From Mucilaginibacter sp. (GTDB lineage: Bacteria; Bacteroidota; Bacteroidia; Sphingobacteriales; Sphingobacteriaceae): a DNA stretch of 64,000 nucleotides. The position numbers were made by a program, and so were the translations under genes. A model generated the notes under the pieces. It searched no databases and had not been told where the DNA came from. It was given only the letters and a program-made list of their open reading frames with translations. Numbering within the stretch: position 1 is the stretch's first letter; each line of letters begins with the position of its first letter. Where the stretch lies: NCBI GenBank assembly GCA_031292485.1, contig JARLHA010000020.1:122199-186198 (forward strand). The letters are read 5' to 3'. Shown here one piece after another: positions 18,910 to 27,856 of this stretch.

Positions 18910-19188
18910 ATGGAAAACTTAATAGCAATAACAACCATTTGTACTTATCACGAAGTTGAATATACATTTATCAACTCCTTAAGCGATGCCGGATTGCTTC
19001 ACCTGGAAGTTGTTGATCAAACTCCATATATCCCCGAAAGCGACCTGCAAAAACTGGAGAAAATGATCAGGCTGCACGATGAACTGGAGATAAATATTGC
19101 CGGCATTGAAGCCATTACTCACCTATTGGAGCGCGTTGAACAAATGCAGGAGGAGCTAAGGGTTTTGAGGAATAGAGTTATTTCCTGA
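18910..19188 (+). CDS. cbpM: Chaperone modulator CbpM
   Basis: A protein of 92 residues with an N-terminal winged-helix MerR_2-type fold (TTICTYHEVEYTFINSLSDAGLL) and a C-terminal coiled-coil helix (LERVEQMQEELRVLRNRV). CbpM binds the J domain of CbpA and blocks its activity; its position right after cbpA fits this. It ends against a strong hairpin shared with the convergent MutS-like gene. Confidence 0.82.
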   Translation: MENLIAITTICTYHEVEYTFINSLSDAGLLHLEVVDQTPYIPESDLQKLEKMIRLHDELEINIAGIEAITHLLERVEQMQEELRVLRNRVIS

Positions 19189-19190
19189 TC

Positions 19191-19223
19191 AGACTTGCGA
19201 AGTTTTCAAAACTTCGTAAGTCT
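19191..19223. terminator. Bidirectional hairpin, GACTTRCGAAGT family
   Basis: AGACTTGCGAAGTTTT and AAAACTTCGTAAGTCT form a 16-bp stem with one mismatch and a single-base loop. It sits between the converging cbpM and MutS-like genes. A related perfect 12-bp hairpin is at 36403-36430 and a decayed half copy at 63859-63870, so this is both a probable terminator and a dispersed repeat. Confidence 0.6.
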
Positions 19224-19237
19224 CGCACGCTCCGCAA

Positions 19238-20920
19238 TTACATTGAGTATTTCCGTTTAAGCTCCTCGCTCACGATATAGGCATCCTCAACCACCGATTC
19301 AGGGTAGCCGATAGTTTCCAGTATAGCAATGCCGTTTTTATTCTTCAGTACGCCGGTCTTTATTTTATAATCAAATACCAGGCGGGTATCATTTACCGAT
19401 TCCTCGAAAGAATATACCGCGTAGTCATTATCCAGCAGTTCGGCCAGTTCAAGGTCATGGGTGGAAACAAATACAAAGTTTTTATTGTCCGTTAGATAAG
19501 TAAGCACTGATTTTGCTGCCGCGATACGTTCAATGGTATTAGTGCCACGGAAGATCTCATCAATAATAACCAAACTCTTAACAGGTTCGTCGCCGCCGCT
19601 CTGGTTAATAATATCAAGTATAGATAAAGCCTCAGCCTGGAAATAACTTTTATTTTCACCCAGGTCGTCAGTTGTGCGGATGCTTGTTTGGATTTTTAGC
19701 AGTGGCGCCTTGTACTCAGCTGTACAAGTAGTATAAATGGTTTGGGCCAATAAAGTATTTAAAGCGATAGACCTGATAAAGGTGGTTTTGCCTGACATGT
19801 TAGAGCCCGTGATCAGCACCCCTTCGTCTGTTCGGGTATGGATTGAATTGGGTACACAGTTATAGATCAGCGGGTGGAACATATCGGTAAGGTCCATCCG
19901 CAGGTTGTCTGTATAAAAAACAGGTTTGCTGTAATGCGGCAAACCTGCCCTCACCGAAAGAATCGCAATCAGCGAGTCGATCTCTCCGACGTATTTATAA
20001 AGCACTTCAATATCGGCGCGGTATTTATTGATACGTTTTACCGATGTGATAAACATCAATGGCTCCAGCAAAAATGTAACCTTAAAAATCTTATAAATGG
20101 CATAGCTTAAGTTTTCAGGGTTTCCGGCTATTTTGCTTTCAAAATTTACCAGTCGCAATGAACGGTTAAGCCCGGCCAAATTATTCAGGCTTTGTTTAGT
20201 CTGTTCATCGTGTTCGAATTTTACCGTTTTTAATAATTTACGGGCCACGCTATGCAAGATCATCAGTTGCGGCAACGAACGGGTGTAGGATGAGATTTTA
20301 TTTCGGGTACCATAATGAAGCGCTATATTTCCGAGAATCAATACCAGCAATACGATAAAACTGATGGGGTCGGGTACAATAAACAGGGATATCAGCAGGC
20401 CAATAATGGCTATGCCTGAAATCCTTATATAAAGGCTCATTAATGGAACCAGCAAAAATTCATGCTCTTTTAAAAATAGTTCTGCCAGGTAATAAGCATC
20501 CGTGCTGTTTAATTTTGAAATGTCAAGTTCAATTCTTTCAAGGTCGGGGCGTGGTATATTAAGCGTTTCAATTTTACGGTCGAATTTTAAGAGATCCTCA
20601 AACGATGTTTCGGGTGTAAACAGCTTTTTGTACAGATATTGTTTTCCTGGTTTTGAGTTGGTTCGGTCTATAAAGTTAAAAACATTGTTCAGGTCAAGGT
20701 CATCAGCGATCGGCATCGAAACCCTTGCCGGGTCATCAATACCATTTAAATAAGTAGCGATCAGTTTAAAATTACGGCGCGAATTTACCGGACGGCCCCA
20801 TTTGTTTTTTATTCTTTCTAAATTTCTTTCAGCAGTTCTGCGTTTATCGTAATAATTGTAAACGTAGAAAACAACCAGGATACATACTAAAACTACTAAG
20901 GTGAATAACCAATAAAACAT
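19238..20920 (-). CDS. Membrane-anchored MutS-like ATPase
   Basis: A protein of 560 residues. The C-terminal third is a MutS domain V ATPase: Walker A GSNMSGKTTF (372-381), Walker B VIIDEIFRGTNT (451-462) and the STHDLELAE switch (~486). The N terminus is unlike mismatch-repair MutS: residues 3-22 are a hydrophobic helix followed by KRR, and residues ~155-203 hold two further membrane-like helices. Domains I and II (mismatch recognition) are absent, so it should not read mispairs. Proteins of this layout are widespread in Bacteroidota and usually annotated simply as MutS-related; their role is not known. Confidence 0.82.
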   Translation of the reverse strand: MFYWLFTLVVLVCILVVFYVYNYYDKRRTAERNLERIKNKWGRPVNSRRNFKLIATYLNGIDDPARVSMPIADDLDLNNVFNFIDRTNSKPGKQYLYKKLFTPETSFEDLLKFDRKIETLNIPRPDLERIELDISKLNSTDAYYLAELFLKEHEFLLVPLMSLYIRISGIAIIGLLISLFIVPDPISFIVLLVLILGNIALHYGTRNKISSYTRSLPQLMILHSVARKLLKTVKFEHDEQTKQSLNNLAGLNRSLRLVNFESKIAGNPENLSYAIYKIFKVTFLLEPLMFITSVKRINKYRADIEVLYKYVGEIDSLIAILSVRAGLPHYSKPVFYTDNLRMDLTDMFHPLIYNCVPNSIHTRTDEGVLITGSNMSGKTTFIRSIALNTLLAQTIYTTCTAEYKAPLLKIQTSIRTTDDLGENKSYFQAEALSILDIINQSGGDEPVKSLVIIDEIFRGTNTIERIAAAKSVLTYLTDNKNFVFVSTHDLELAELLDNDYAVYSFEESVNDTRLVFDYKIKTGVLKNKNGIAILETIGYPESVVEDAYIVSEELKRKYSM

Positions 20921-21160
20921 AGGGAAAATATATCAGTAAAAGGTAAATAAATGTTTTTAAAACCTATCGTAAAGCTATTTAAACTTTAACAATAAGCAAT
21001 AGTTTAGCAAATAATTAATTGTAAAAAAATACAATCAGTTGTACGCTTTATACGGGTTGGGGAAGCTAAAGTTGTTTAAGCTAATGATAAAACATTAGCC
21101 AGTTGATAAAAAATGTAATTCTCCAAATTAATAGAAAAATGCAATAAAGAGTACCTCCTT

Positions 21161-21937
21161 TTACCGTTTGCCGCCTAAAAATCCTTTTAAGGCCTGTTGG
21201 GTAAATTCAGATAATACTAAGGCGCCGCTGATGGCTGCCCGGTGGTTGAGTACCTCATCCCAGTCGGAAGTACCTTCCCATAAAATTTCCTTTAAACCAT
21301 TAAGCGCTTCAGGGTGATAGGACGCCAGTTTTTTCGTTAATGCAACAATCGCTTCGTCTAAGGTGATGATATCCGGGTAAATTTCATTGTATAGTCCTTT
21401 TTCCATTGCCCATTTCGCTGTTTGAAAATCAACGGCCCGGATAGTGAGCTGAGAAAATGCAGGCAGGCCAATTTTGCGTACAACAGCGGGCGAAATAACA
21501 AAGGGCCCTATGCCAATGGCGAGTTCACTCAGTTTTATAGATGCTGCTTCGGTTGCCAGGCAATAATCAGCCGCAGCGGCCAGGCCAACGCCGCCGCCTA
21601 CTGCCTTCCCCTGTATCCTCGCGATAATAATTTTAGGCGATTTACGGCAAGCATTAATTACCCTTGCAAAGCCCGAAAAAAACTCGGCGCCCGCTTGTTT
21701 GTCTTTTATCTGCAGCAACTCATCAAAACTGGCGCCGGCACAAAACGTACGGTCGCCACTACTTTTTATAATGATCACACGTGTTTGTAAATCATTGCCT
21801 GCCTGATTGATTTTGGCCGTTAAGGCATTAAGCAACGCCGTTGGCAATGAATTTTGAGCAGGATGATAGAAGTTGATTGTGGCAATGCCGTTGTTGCTTA
21901 TGTTGAGGGTTACGTTGCCGTTATCGGGTGCTGACAT
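21161..21937 (-). CDS. Enoyl-CoA hydratase/isomerase family protein
   Basis: A protein of 258 residues with the crotonase fold. The first oxyanion segment is FCAGASFDEL and the second IIARIQGKAVGGGVGLAAAADYCLA. The position of catalytic Glu 1 in hydratases (E in the IKLSELAIGIGP strand) is kept, while the segment for Glu 2 reads GPFVISPAV without a clear Glu. The reaction (hydration, isomerisation or methylglutaconyl-CoA type) is therefore open. It stands alone with a candidate -7 box upstream at 21963-21970. Confidence 0.85.
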   Translation of the reverse strand: MSAPDNGNVTLNISNNGIATINFYHPAQNSLPTALLNALTAKINQAGNDLQTRVIIIKSSGDRTFCAGASFDELLQIKDKQAGAEFFSGFARVINACRKSPKIIIARIQGKAVGGGVGLAAAADYCLATEAASIKLSELAIGIGPFVISPAVVRKIGLPAFSQLTIRAVDFQTAKWAMEKGLYNEIYPDIITLDEAIVALTKKLASYHPEALNGLKEILWEGTSDWDEVLNHRAAISGALVLSEFTQQALKGFLGGKR

Positions 21938-21962
21938 AGATATGTTTGAGTAAATACCGAAT

Positions 21963-21970
21963 CAAATTTA
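21963..21970 (-). promoter_or_regulatory. Candidate -7 box of the enoyl-CoA hydratase gene
   Basis: Read on the - strand, TAAATTTG fits TAnnTTTG exactly and lies 26 bases before the ATG. No clear -33 TTTG was found at 19 bases further upstream. Confidence 0.3.
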
Positions 21971-22163
21971 ACTTAAAAACGGTTAAGCATCTAAATAAAC
22001 CAGATTTTCAATTTGAATTAATGGCGATTTTATTGTAATACTTTCGCACGCAAACTGTCCGCTATCGCACGTTTTTTTAAAGTGATCTGATATAAATGAC
22101 TGAATTTTAATATTTTATATAAATGGCACGCAATTTAAACAATCTCTTGAAAAGGAAACAGGT

Positions 22164-24512
22164 ATGATCAAAAGTTACATCAAAATCGCCTTTCGCAATC
22201 TGCGTAACAAAATCGCTTTTTCAATTATCAACATTACAGGACTTGCCATTGGCATTGCCGGGGCCACCCTGATATTTGCATGGGTGCAAAATGAATATAG
22301 CTACGATACTTTTTATGCGAATGAAAATTCGCTTTATAAAGTGTGGAACCGTTATGTAACGCCCGGTTATACTGGCACAGGGGATGTTACTCCGGGTCCT
22401 TTAGGCAAAGCATTAAAAGATGAATATCCCGAAGTAAAAAATACGGCAAGGGTTTACTGGAGTACTGACAGGTTGTTTAATTATGGTGATAAATTCATTA
22501 AGGCCAAAGGTAACGATGTTGATAAGCCTTTTTTAAGTATGTTCACCTTCCCCATGCTTGAAGGTAATGCGGTACATGCGTTTGACAATGTAAATAATAT
22601 AGTCATTACCAAAACGCTGGCAACCAAACTGTTTGGTAATAGTGATCCGATCAATAAGCTGGTTAAAATAAACGACAAAGACCTGTATAAAGTAACCGGT
22701 ATTTTAAAGGACTTACCCGGTAATACCCAATTTGATTTTGAATACCTGGTGCCACTCAGGCAAAACCTGTTTGGCGACAACTCGTGGAATACGGGTAATT
22801 ATTATACTTATGTACAGTTGCAGCCAGAGGCAAACATTAATAAGGTAAATAGTGAAATAAAGAACATAGAAATCAAGCATGATCCGAAAACTAACGGTGA
22901 GGTGTTTTTGTACCCTTTAAGCAAAATGCACCTGTACTCCAGGTTTGATAATGGCCGTCCGGTGGGAGGCCGCATTGAAATTGTTCACCTGCTTTTGGCC
23001 ATTTCGGGCATCATTTTGTTAATTGCATGTATCAATTTTATGAACCTGAGTACTGCTCAAAGCCAGAAGAGGGCTAAAGAAGTTGGGGTACGTAAGGTTA
23101 TGGGCGCAAGCAGGACAAGCCTGATTTTTCAGTTTTTAAATGAATCGCTTATTATTGCTTTTATTGCAGGCCTTATAGCGCTGATTATGGTGGAAATATC
23201 CTTGCCGGCGTTTAATCAACTTACAGAAAAAAAGCTAACTATCGGCTACTCCGACCCTTTGTTTTGGTTCGGTTTTATAGGTTTTATATTTTTTACAGGA
23301 TTACTGGCCGGCAGCTATCCGGCATTTTTGCTTTCAGGTTTCAGGCCGGTTAAAGTTCTTAAAGGCAGTAACTTACTTACAAGCGCTAAAAGGCTGTTTA
23401 ACCCGCGTAAAGTATTGGTTGTTTTACAGTTTTCGGTAGCTATTGTTATGGTAGTTTCCACAATTGTTATTTACCGGCAGATAAAGTTTGCTCAAAACCG
23501 GGACGCCGGATATAATATATCTAATTTGATAGAAGTGCCTGTTGAGGGCGATATTTTAAAAAATTACGATGCCATTAAAAGCGACTTCCTTGACAATAAC
23601 GCCGCCACGGCGATGTGTAAAACAAGTTACACGGTAACCGTTAACGGATCAACTTCTTCGGGTTTTAAATGGGATGGCATGCAAAAAGACCAGGAAAACC
23701 TGAGTTTTACGAGATTCGGTACAAGCGGCGATTTTGTTAAAACAATGGGACTGAAACTTGTTGAAGGAAGAGATATCGACTTTAACGCCTTCCCGAGTGA
23801 TAGCGCCGCCTGCCTTATTAACACAACTGCCCTGGCGCAGATGCACATTAAAGATCCCATTGGTAAGTTAATTAACGGATCAGAGAAAATTGTTGGCGTT
23901 TTTAAAGATTTTATTATCCAGTCGCCTTATGCGAATGTAGACCCTATGATTGTTTTCGGATCGAAAAACTGGGCATATAACCTGGTAATCAGACTGAACG
24001 CAGGTAACGATGCGGCGAAGAACCTGGAGATTGCCCGGCAGATTTTTAAGAAGTATAACCCTGCCTATCCTTTTTCGTTCCAGTTTATTGACAGGGAATA
24101 TCAGCAAAAATTTAACGACCAGCAGCAAACAGGCAGCCTGGCTTTTGTATTTGCATGCTTAACCATTTTTATATCATGCCTGGGTTTATTCGGGCTGGCA
24201 TCGTACATGGCCGAAAACCGTTCGAAAGAAATTGGCATCCGCAAAGTTTTAGGGGCAAGTGTTGCCGGTATAGCCCAAATGCTGACCAGAGAATTTGTTT
24301 TCCTTGTGGTTATTGCAATTATTATTGCGAGCCCCGTTGCATGGTGGGCGATGAACAAATGGCTTCAGGATTTTACCTACCGGATTGATGTCGGCTGGTT
24401 TACTTTTGTTGCCGCAGGTTCTGTGGCTATTATCATAGCCGTAGTCACCGTAAGCATGCAGGCAATAAAGGCGGCAATAGCCAATCCGGTTAAAAGCATC
24501 AAGACAGAGTAG
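22164..24512 (+). CDS. ABC transporter permease, FtsX/MacB type
   Basis: A protein of 782 residues. It starts MIKSYIKIAFRNLRNKIAFSIINITGLAIG, the standard opening of Bacteroidota FtsX-like permeases. A first membrane helix (~20-42) is followed by a periplasmic MacB_PCD domain, then three helices (~275-390, with KRAKEVGVRKVMGASR), then a second half repeating the layout (helix ~417-435, periplasmic domain, last helices ~655-770, with RSKEIGIRKVLGAS). The ATPase partner is not adjacent. These proteins couple ATP-driven conformational change to envelope processes such as antibiotic or lipoprotein export; the substrate is unknown. Confidence 0.9.
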   Translation: MIKSYIKIAFRNLRNKIAFSIINITGLAIGIAGATLIFAWVQNEYSYDTFYANENSLYKVWNRYVTPGYTGTGDVTPGPLGKALKDEYPEVKNTARVYWSTDRLFNYGDKFIKAKGNDVDKPFLSMFTFPMLEGNAVHAFDNVNNIVITKTLATKLFGNSDPINKLVKINDKDLYKVTGILKDLPGNTQFDFEYLVPLRQNLFGDNSWNTGNYYTYVQLQPEANINKVNSEIKNIEIKHDPKTNGEVFLYPLSKMHLYSRFDNGRPVGGRIEIVHLLLAISGIILLIACINFMNLSTAQSQKRAKEVGVRKVMGASRTSLIFQFLNESLIIAFIAGLIALIMVEISLPAFNQLTEKKLTIGYSDPLFWFGFIGFIFFTGLLAGSYPAFLLSGFRPVKVLKGSNLLTSAKRLFNPRKVLVVLQFSVAIVMVVSTIVIYRQIKFAQNRDAGYNISNLIEVPVEGDILKNYDAIKSDFLDNNAATAMCKTSYTVTVNGSTSSGFKWDGMQKDQENLSFTRFGTSGDFVKTMGLKLVEGRDIDFNAFPSDSAACLINTTALAQMHIKDPIGKLINGSEKIVGVFKDFIIQSPYANVDPMIVFGSKNWAYNLVIRLNAGNDAAKNLEIARQIFKKYNPAYPFSFQFIDREYQQKFNDQQQTGSLAFVFACLTIFISCLGLFGLASYMAENRSKEIGIRKVLGASVAGIAQMLTREFVFLVVIAIIIASPVAWWAMNKWLQDFTYRIDVGWFTFVAAGSVAIIIAVVTVSMQAIKAAIANPVKSIKTE

Positions 24513-24574
24513 GCCAGACGTTTTGTTGATAAAAGAGGTTATGTGGTCAAATAAAATTTGTGCGGATATAAACA

Positions 24575-25270
24575 TCACTTCACAATTTGCCCCAAAACCT
24601 CTTCCCGCAAATATTTACTCACCGGTACCTGGTGTTTTTTGATATGAAGGGTATTACCATCAATACTATCCACCTTATTTATAGCGGCGATGTACGATTT
24701 ATGGGTTTGTACAAACTGTCCGGGCGGCAACTTTTCTAAAAGTCCTTTAATCGTGGTATGGATGATCAGTTTTCTATTTTCAAAATGAATGGCCGCATAG
24801 TTTTCCATCCCCTCAATAAATAGTATCTCGTCAAAGTTTATCTTCTCCAGCCTGCCGTTTACTTTGGCGAACATATAAGGTATGGTTGAATTCGCTTTTT
24901 CATCCCGTGATGCAAAATAATCCTGTGCCTTCCATGCCGCTTTTAAAAAACGCTCATAGGGTATGGGTTTCAGCAAATAATCCAATATATCCAATTCAAA
25001 GCCTTGTATGGCATATTGTTCATATGCGGTGGTAAATATTACTTTTGGCGGCCTTGGCAAGGCGCGGATAAAATCAACACCGGTAATATGTGGCATCTGG
25101 ATATCCAGGAAAAGCAAATCAACGGGCTGCTGTTGTAAAAGCTCACTTAGTTGCAATGCATCCTCATAAACACCTTTCAGCTCAAGAAAACTTACTTTTT
25201 CTACATAGCCAAGCAATCCTTTCCGGGCAAAGGGTTCATCATCAGTTATCGTGCAGGTGATCTTATTCAT
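24575..25270 (-). CDS. LytTR family response regulator
   Basis: A protein of 231 residues. The receiver has ITDDEPFARKG (acidic pocket), LLFLDIQMPHITG (phospho-Asp) and LLKPIPYERF (Lys). From about residue 130 there is a LytTR DNA-binding domain (INFDEILFIEGMENYAAIHFENRKLIIHTT...FVQTHKSYIAAINKVD). Its start overlaps the end of the upstream kinase gene by 8 bases, so the two form one module. Third gene of the acyltransferase-kinase-regulator operon. Confidence 0.92.
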   Translation of the reverse strand: MNKITCTITDDEPFARKGLLGYVEKVSFLELKGVYEDALQLSELLQQQPVDLLFLDIQMPHITGVDFIRALPRPPKVIFTTAYEQYAIQGFELDILDYLLKPIPYERFLKAAWKAQDYFASRDEKANSTIPYMFAKVNGRLEKINFDEILFIEGMENYAAIHFENRKLIIHTTIKGLLEKLPPGQFVQTHKSYIAAINKVDSIDGNTLHIKKHQVPVSKYLREEVLGQIVK

Positions 25271-26291
25271 AGTTCAATATCAGTTCAGCTGTAAAACTAT
25301 TGTGCTCTTTTTTTGTGTTAAAAACATGTTTGCCGGGATAAAGCAGGTCGAGCCTTCTTTTTAGATTTTCCAACCCGATCCCGCCCTTGCGGGCGGCCGG
25401 TGTTTCAAATTCAGGGATAGAATTCTCTACCCTGAAGATAATCTGTTTGTTAACGGCTTCAGTGCTGATGTCCAGCATATAATCACCCCCTAAAAACTTG
25501 AAGGCATTTTCAACCAATGGCAAAAATAATAAAGGATAAACCAGCTGGCTATCCAGGTTGCTATCGATATTCAACTTTAATTTAAGCTTGTCGCTGCTCC
25601 GGATCTTCTGCAGGTCGACAAAACTTTGCAGGTACTCCATTTCATTTTTAACGGGAACCTGTTGCTGCTGATCGTACAGTTGGTAACGCAGCAGTTCTGA
25701 AAACTTTTCGATGCTGTTTTTAGCGCCGGGCAGGTCGTCATCCATCTGGAAATAAATGGTATTTAAGGCATTAAACAAAAAGTGCGGATGATATTGTGAT
25801 TTTAAAAATTTGAGCTCGGTTTGCAGGTGGTCGTTGGTCACTTTTTCCAGTAATACCCTGTTATCAATATAGGCCATCATATAGGTGCGGGTGCGGGCTA
25901 TGCCATAATATACAATGGCATACAGGCTGGGTATGGTGCAAATATCTGCAAAGTCGTCCCAATAAAGCCTGCCGTTGATGAATATCACCCAGGGCGTAAA
26001 AATAAGATTTACCAGCACCAGGTTAAGACCCACCATTATGCCGAGCTCCCGTACTACGTTCTGGTAGCGAAATTGAAGTGGCCAGTGCTGATCGTAATAT
26101 TTAAACAAACGCACAAACATATAAACGCCGGCGTAGCCTACAATTAAGCTTAATATAATCTCAATTATATTTTGCGTCCATGTCCTTTTCCAAAACTGGA
26201 GACCAATATCTGTATCATGCAGCAACCTTACTGTAAAGTAGATGAGCAGGCCATACAGCGGCGGGAAAATATATTTTCGGAATATTTTCAT
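25263..26291 (-). CDS. LytS-type sensor histidine kinase
   Basis: A protein of 342 residues with four membrane helices in the first ~150 residues, then a His_kinase domain with the acceptor His in SQYHPHFLFNALNTIYFQ, and an HATPase region (PLVENAFKF, GGIGLENLKRRL). This is the usual partner of LytTR regulators in Bacteroidota. It follows the acyltransferase gene by 17 bases and overlaps the regulator gene. Confidence 0.92.
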   Translation of the reverse strand: MKIFRKYIFPPLYGLLIYFTVRLLHDTDIGLQFWKRTWTQNIIEIILSLIVGYAGVYMFVRLFKYYDQHWPLQFRYQNVVRELGIMVGLNLVLVNLIFTPWVIFINGRLYWDDFADICTIPSLYAIVYYGIARTRTYMMAYIDNRVLLEKVTNDHLQTELKFLKSQYHPHFLFNALNTIYFQMDDDLPGAKNSIEKFSELLRYQLYDQQQQVPVKNEMEYLQSFVDLQKIRSSDKLKLKLNIDSNLDSQLVYPLLFLPLVENAFKFLGGDYMLDISTEAVNKQIIFRVENSIPEFETPAARKGGIGLENLKRRLDLLYPGKHVFNTKKEHNSFTAELILNYE

Positions 26292-26308
26292 CAGTTTAAA
26301 TTACAAAT

Positions 26309-27523
26309 TTAAGCTGAAAGCATGGCCAATTCATCCAGTTTTTCGTTTTCAGTGATACTGACTGGCTTTTTAACAGGCTTTGGCTTCATCCCGAATAAGA
26401 AGCGTGTTAATGCGAACGGCCTTACCAGCAGGTGATAAATGCCGACAGTGATAAAAAAGGTGATTCCAACAGTATAAATATACTTTGATAAAATGCTTTC
26501 GTTTTGCGTTTGAACGATATAGTAAGCCAGGATCACGATCACGGTTTGGTGCAAAATATAAAAAGGATAAACAGCCTGGTTTAAATAATCAAGTACTTTA
26601 TGTTTGCGGTTCATGTATTTTTTGCCGTAACCAACCAGGGCCAATACCCAGCTCCATGCCACTGTTGCCTTTAACGCTAAAAATAACTCCACAAATGAAT
26701 AACCACCAAAAGGCCATTGTGCTTCCCCCGGTTCAATTTTGTTCCAGCGCAAACAGTTTAAGAAAATCAAACAAACAAACCCGATGGTCAAAGCAAAACG
26801 GCGGTTACGCGCCAAACTATCCATTAATAAAGGCTGGGTAATGCAGATGAAACCTGCCAGCAGGAAAAACAGCCAGTAAACGAAATAACAATAATCATGC
26901 GCCAGATCATTGGTTTCAGGGAATTTGGCAGCCAGGAGGGCATACCAGATAATACCTGGGAGCATTAAAGTATAAATCCATTTTCTTTTGGCCAGCAAGG
27001 CCAGTTTTTCTTTCAGGACGATACTTTTTGGCGAAGTCATCCACGAAAATAGCGGGGCAAACAAAATATCATATAAAAACAGGTAGGCAATAAACCAAAG
27101 GTGGTGCCAGCTGAAACTGCCTTTGGGATAGGGTACAAAATTGAACACCGTTTTGTAAAAGTTCCAGAAACCGCCTGTATAGCCATTATTTAACCGCTCC
27201 ATATAGATTTGCGGCGGCACAATAAAAAACATGCCCACCAGTAGGGGGATAAACAACCTGCGGAACCTTAAACCAATAAAGCCAATACTGCTGCGACGCT
27301 GCATCATAAAATAACTTACCGTACCTGAAATAAAGAAAAGCAGTGGCATGCGGAACAGGTGCATAAAATAATTTGATTCCATTAACAGGTTACTGGTTTC
27401 GTGGTTTTTAATGTGCCACCAGTCCCCGGCCGCAAAGGGCATGGCCGAGTGGAAGAATAATACGCCCACGATGGAGAGTATTCTTAACCAGTCGAGATAA
27501 GTTTGACGTGCTGAAGTTTCCAT
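26309..27523 (-). CDS. Acyltransferase family membrane protein (OpgC/acyltransferase 3-like)
   Basis: A protein of 404 residues with about ten hydrophobic helices. The N terminus has RQTYLDWLRILSIVGVLFFHSAMPFAAGDWW, with the conserved R..D..R and the family His, followed by FRMPLLFFISG. Enzymes of this class move acyl groups onto extracytoplasmic glycans or lipids. It is the first gene of a three-gene operon with the LytS/LytTR pair, which suggests a self-contained envelope-sensing unit. The acceptor is not known. Confidence 0.87.
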   Translation of the reverse strand: METSARQTYLDWLRILSIVGVLFFHSAMPFAAGDWWHIKNHETSNLLMESNYFMHLFRMPLLFFISGTVSYFMMQRRSSIGFIGLRFRRLFIPLLVGMFFIVPPQIYMERLNNGYTGGFWNFYKTVFNFVPYPKGSFSWHHLWFIAYLFLYDILFAPLFSWMTSPKSIVLKEKLALLAKRKWIYTLMLPGIIWYALLAAKFPETNDLAHDYCYFVYWLFFLLAGFICITQPLLMDSLARNRRFALTIGFVCLIFLNCLRWNKIEPGEAQWPFGGYSFVELFLALKATVAWSWVLALVGYGKKYMNRKHKVLDYLNQAVYPFYILHQTVIVILAYYIVQTQNESILSKYIYTVGITFFITVGIYHLLVRPFALTRFLFGMKPKPVKKPVSITENEKLDELAMLSA

Positions 27524-27856
27524 TTTTTCTTTTTTGTTATAAAGAAACCTCTAACAGGTTATTTGGAAAAAACTATTTGACCACAGGCCTGTTTTTGGTG
27601 ACCAAAGGAAATAACCCGGCAAACTTTAAGGTTAGGATAAGGGGGCGTCGCTTAAAAAAAAACCTTCTTTTGACCGCCGTAAACCCTGATCGCTTTATGA
27701 CCTCAATCAATAACCCTTTAAATTATTTGATACTGCTAATAACCGCGTTGGTATATACATTAACCCCGTTGGTGTAAAATACCAAAAAGTGTCGTTTTGC
27801 ATGATTATATTTATACACCAATATCAGTCATATATTACCCATTATAAACCTAAATT
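27524..27856. other. Intergenic, promoter region of two divergent operons
   Basis: Spacer of 333 bases between the divergent acyltransferase and ferritin-like genes. An 89-residue frame at 27508-27777 is judged spurious. Promoters for both sides must lie here, but no exact TAnnTTTG box with correct spacing was found. Confidence 0.4.

Noticed and set aside
27508..27777. 89-residue open frame on the + strand between the acyltransferase and ferritin-like genes
   Set aside because: It begins inside the start of the acyltransferase gene on the other strand, has a random-looking composition and no family features; it occupies what must be a promoter region.
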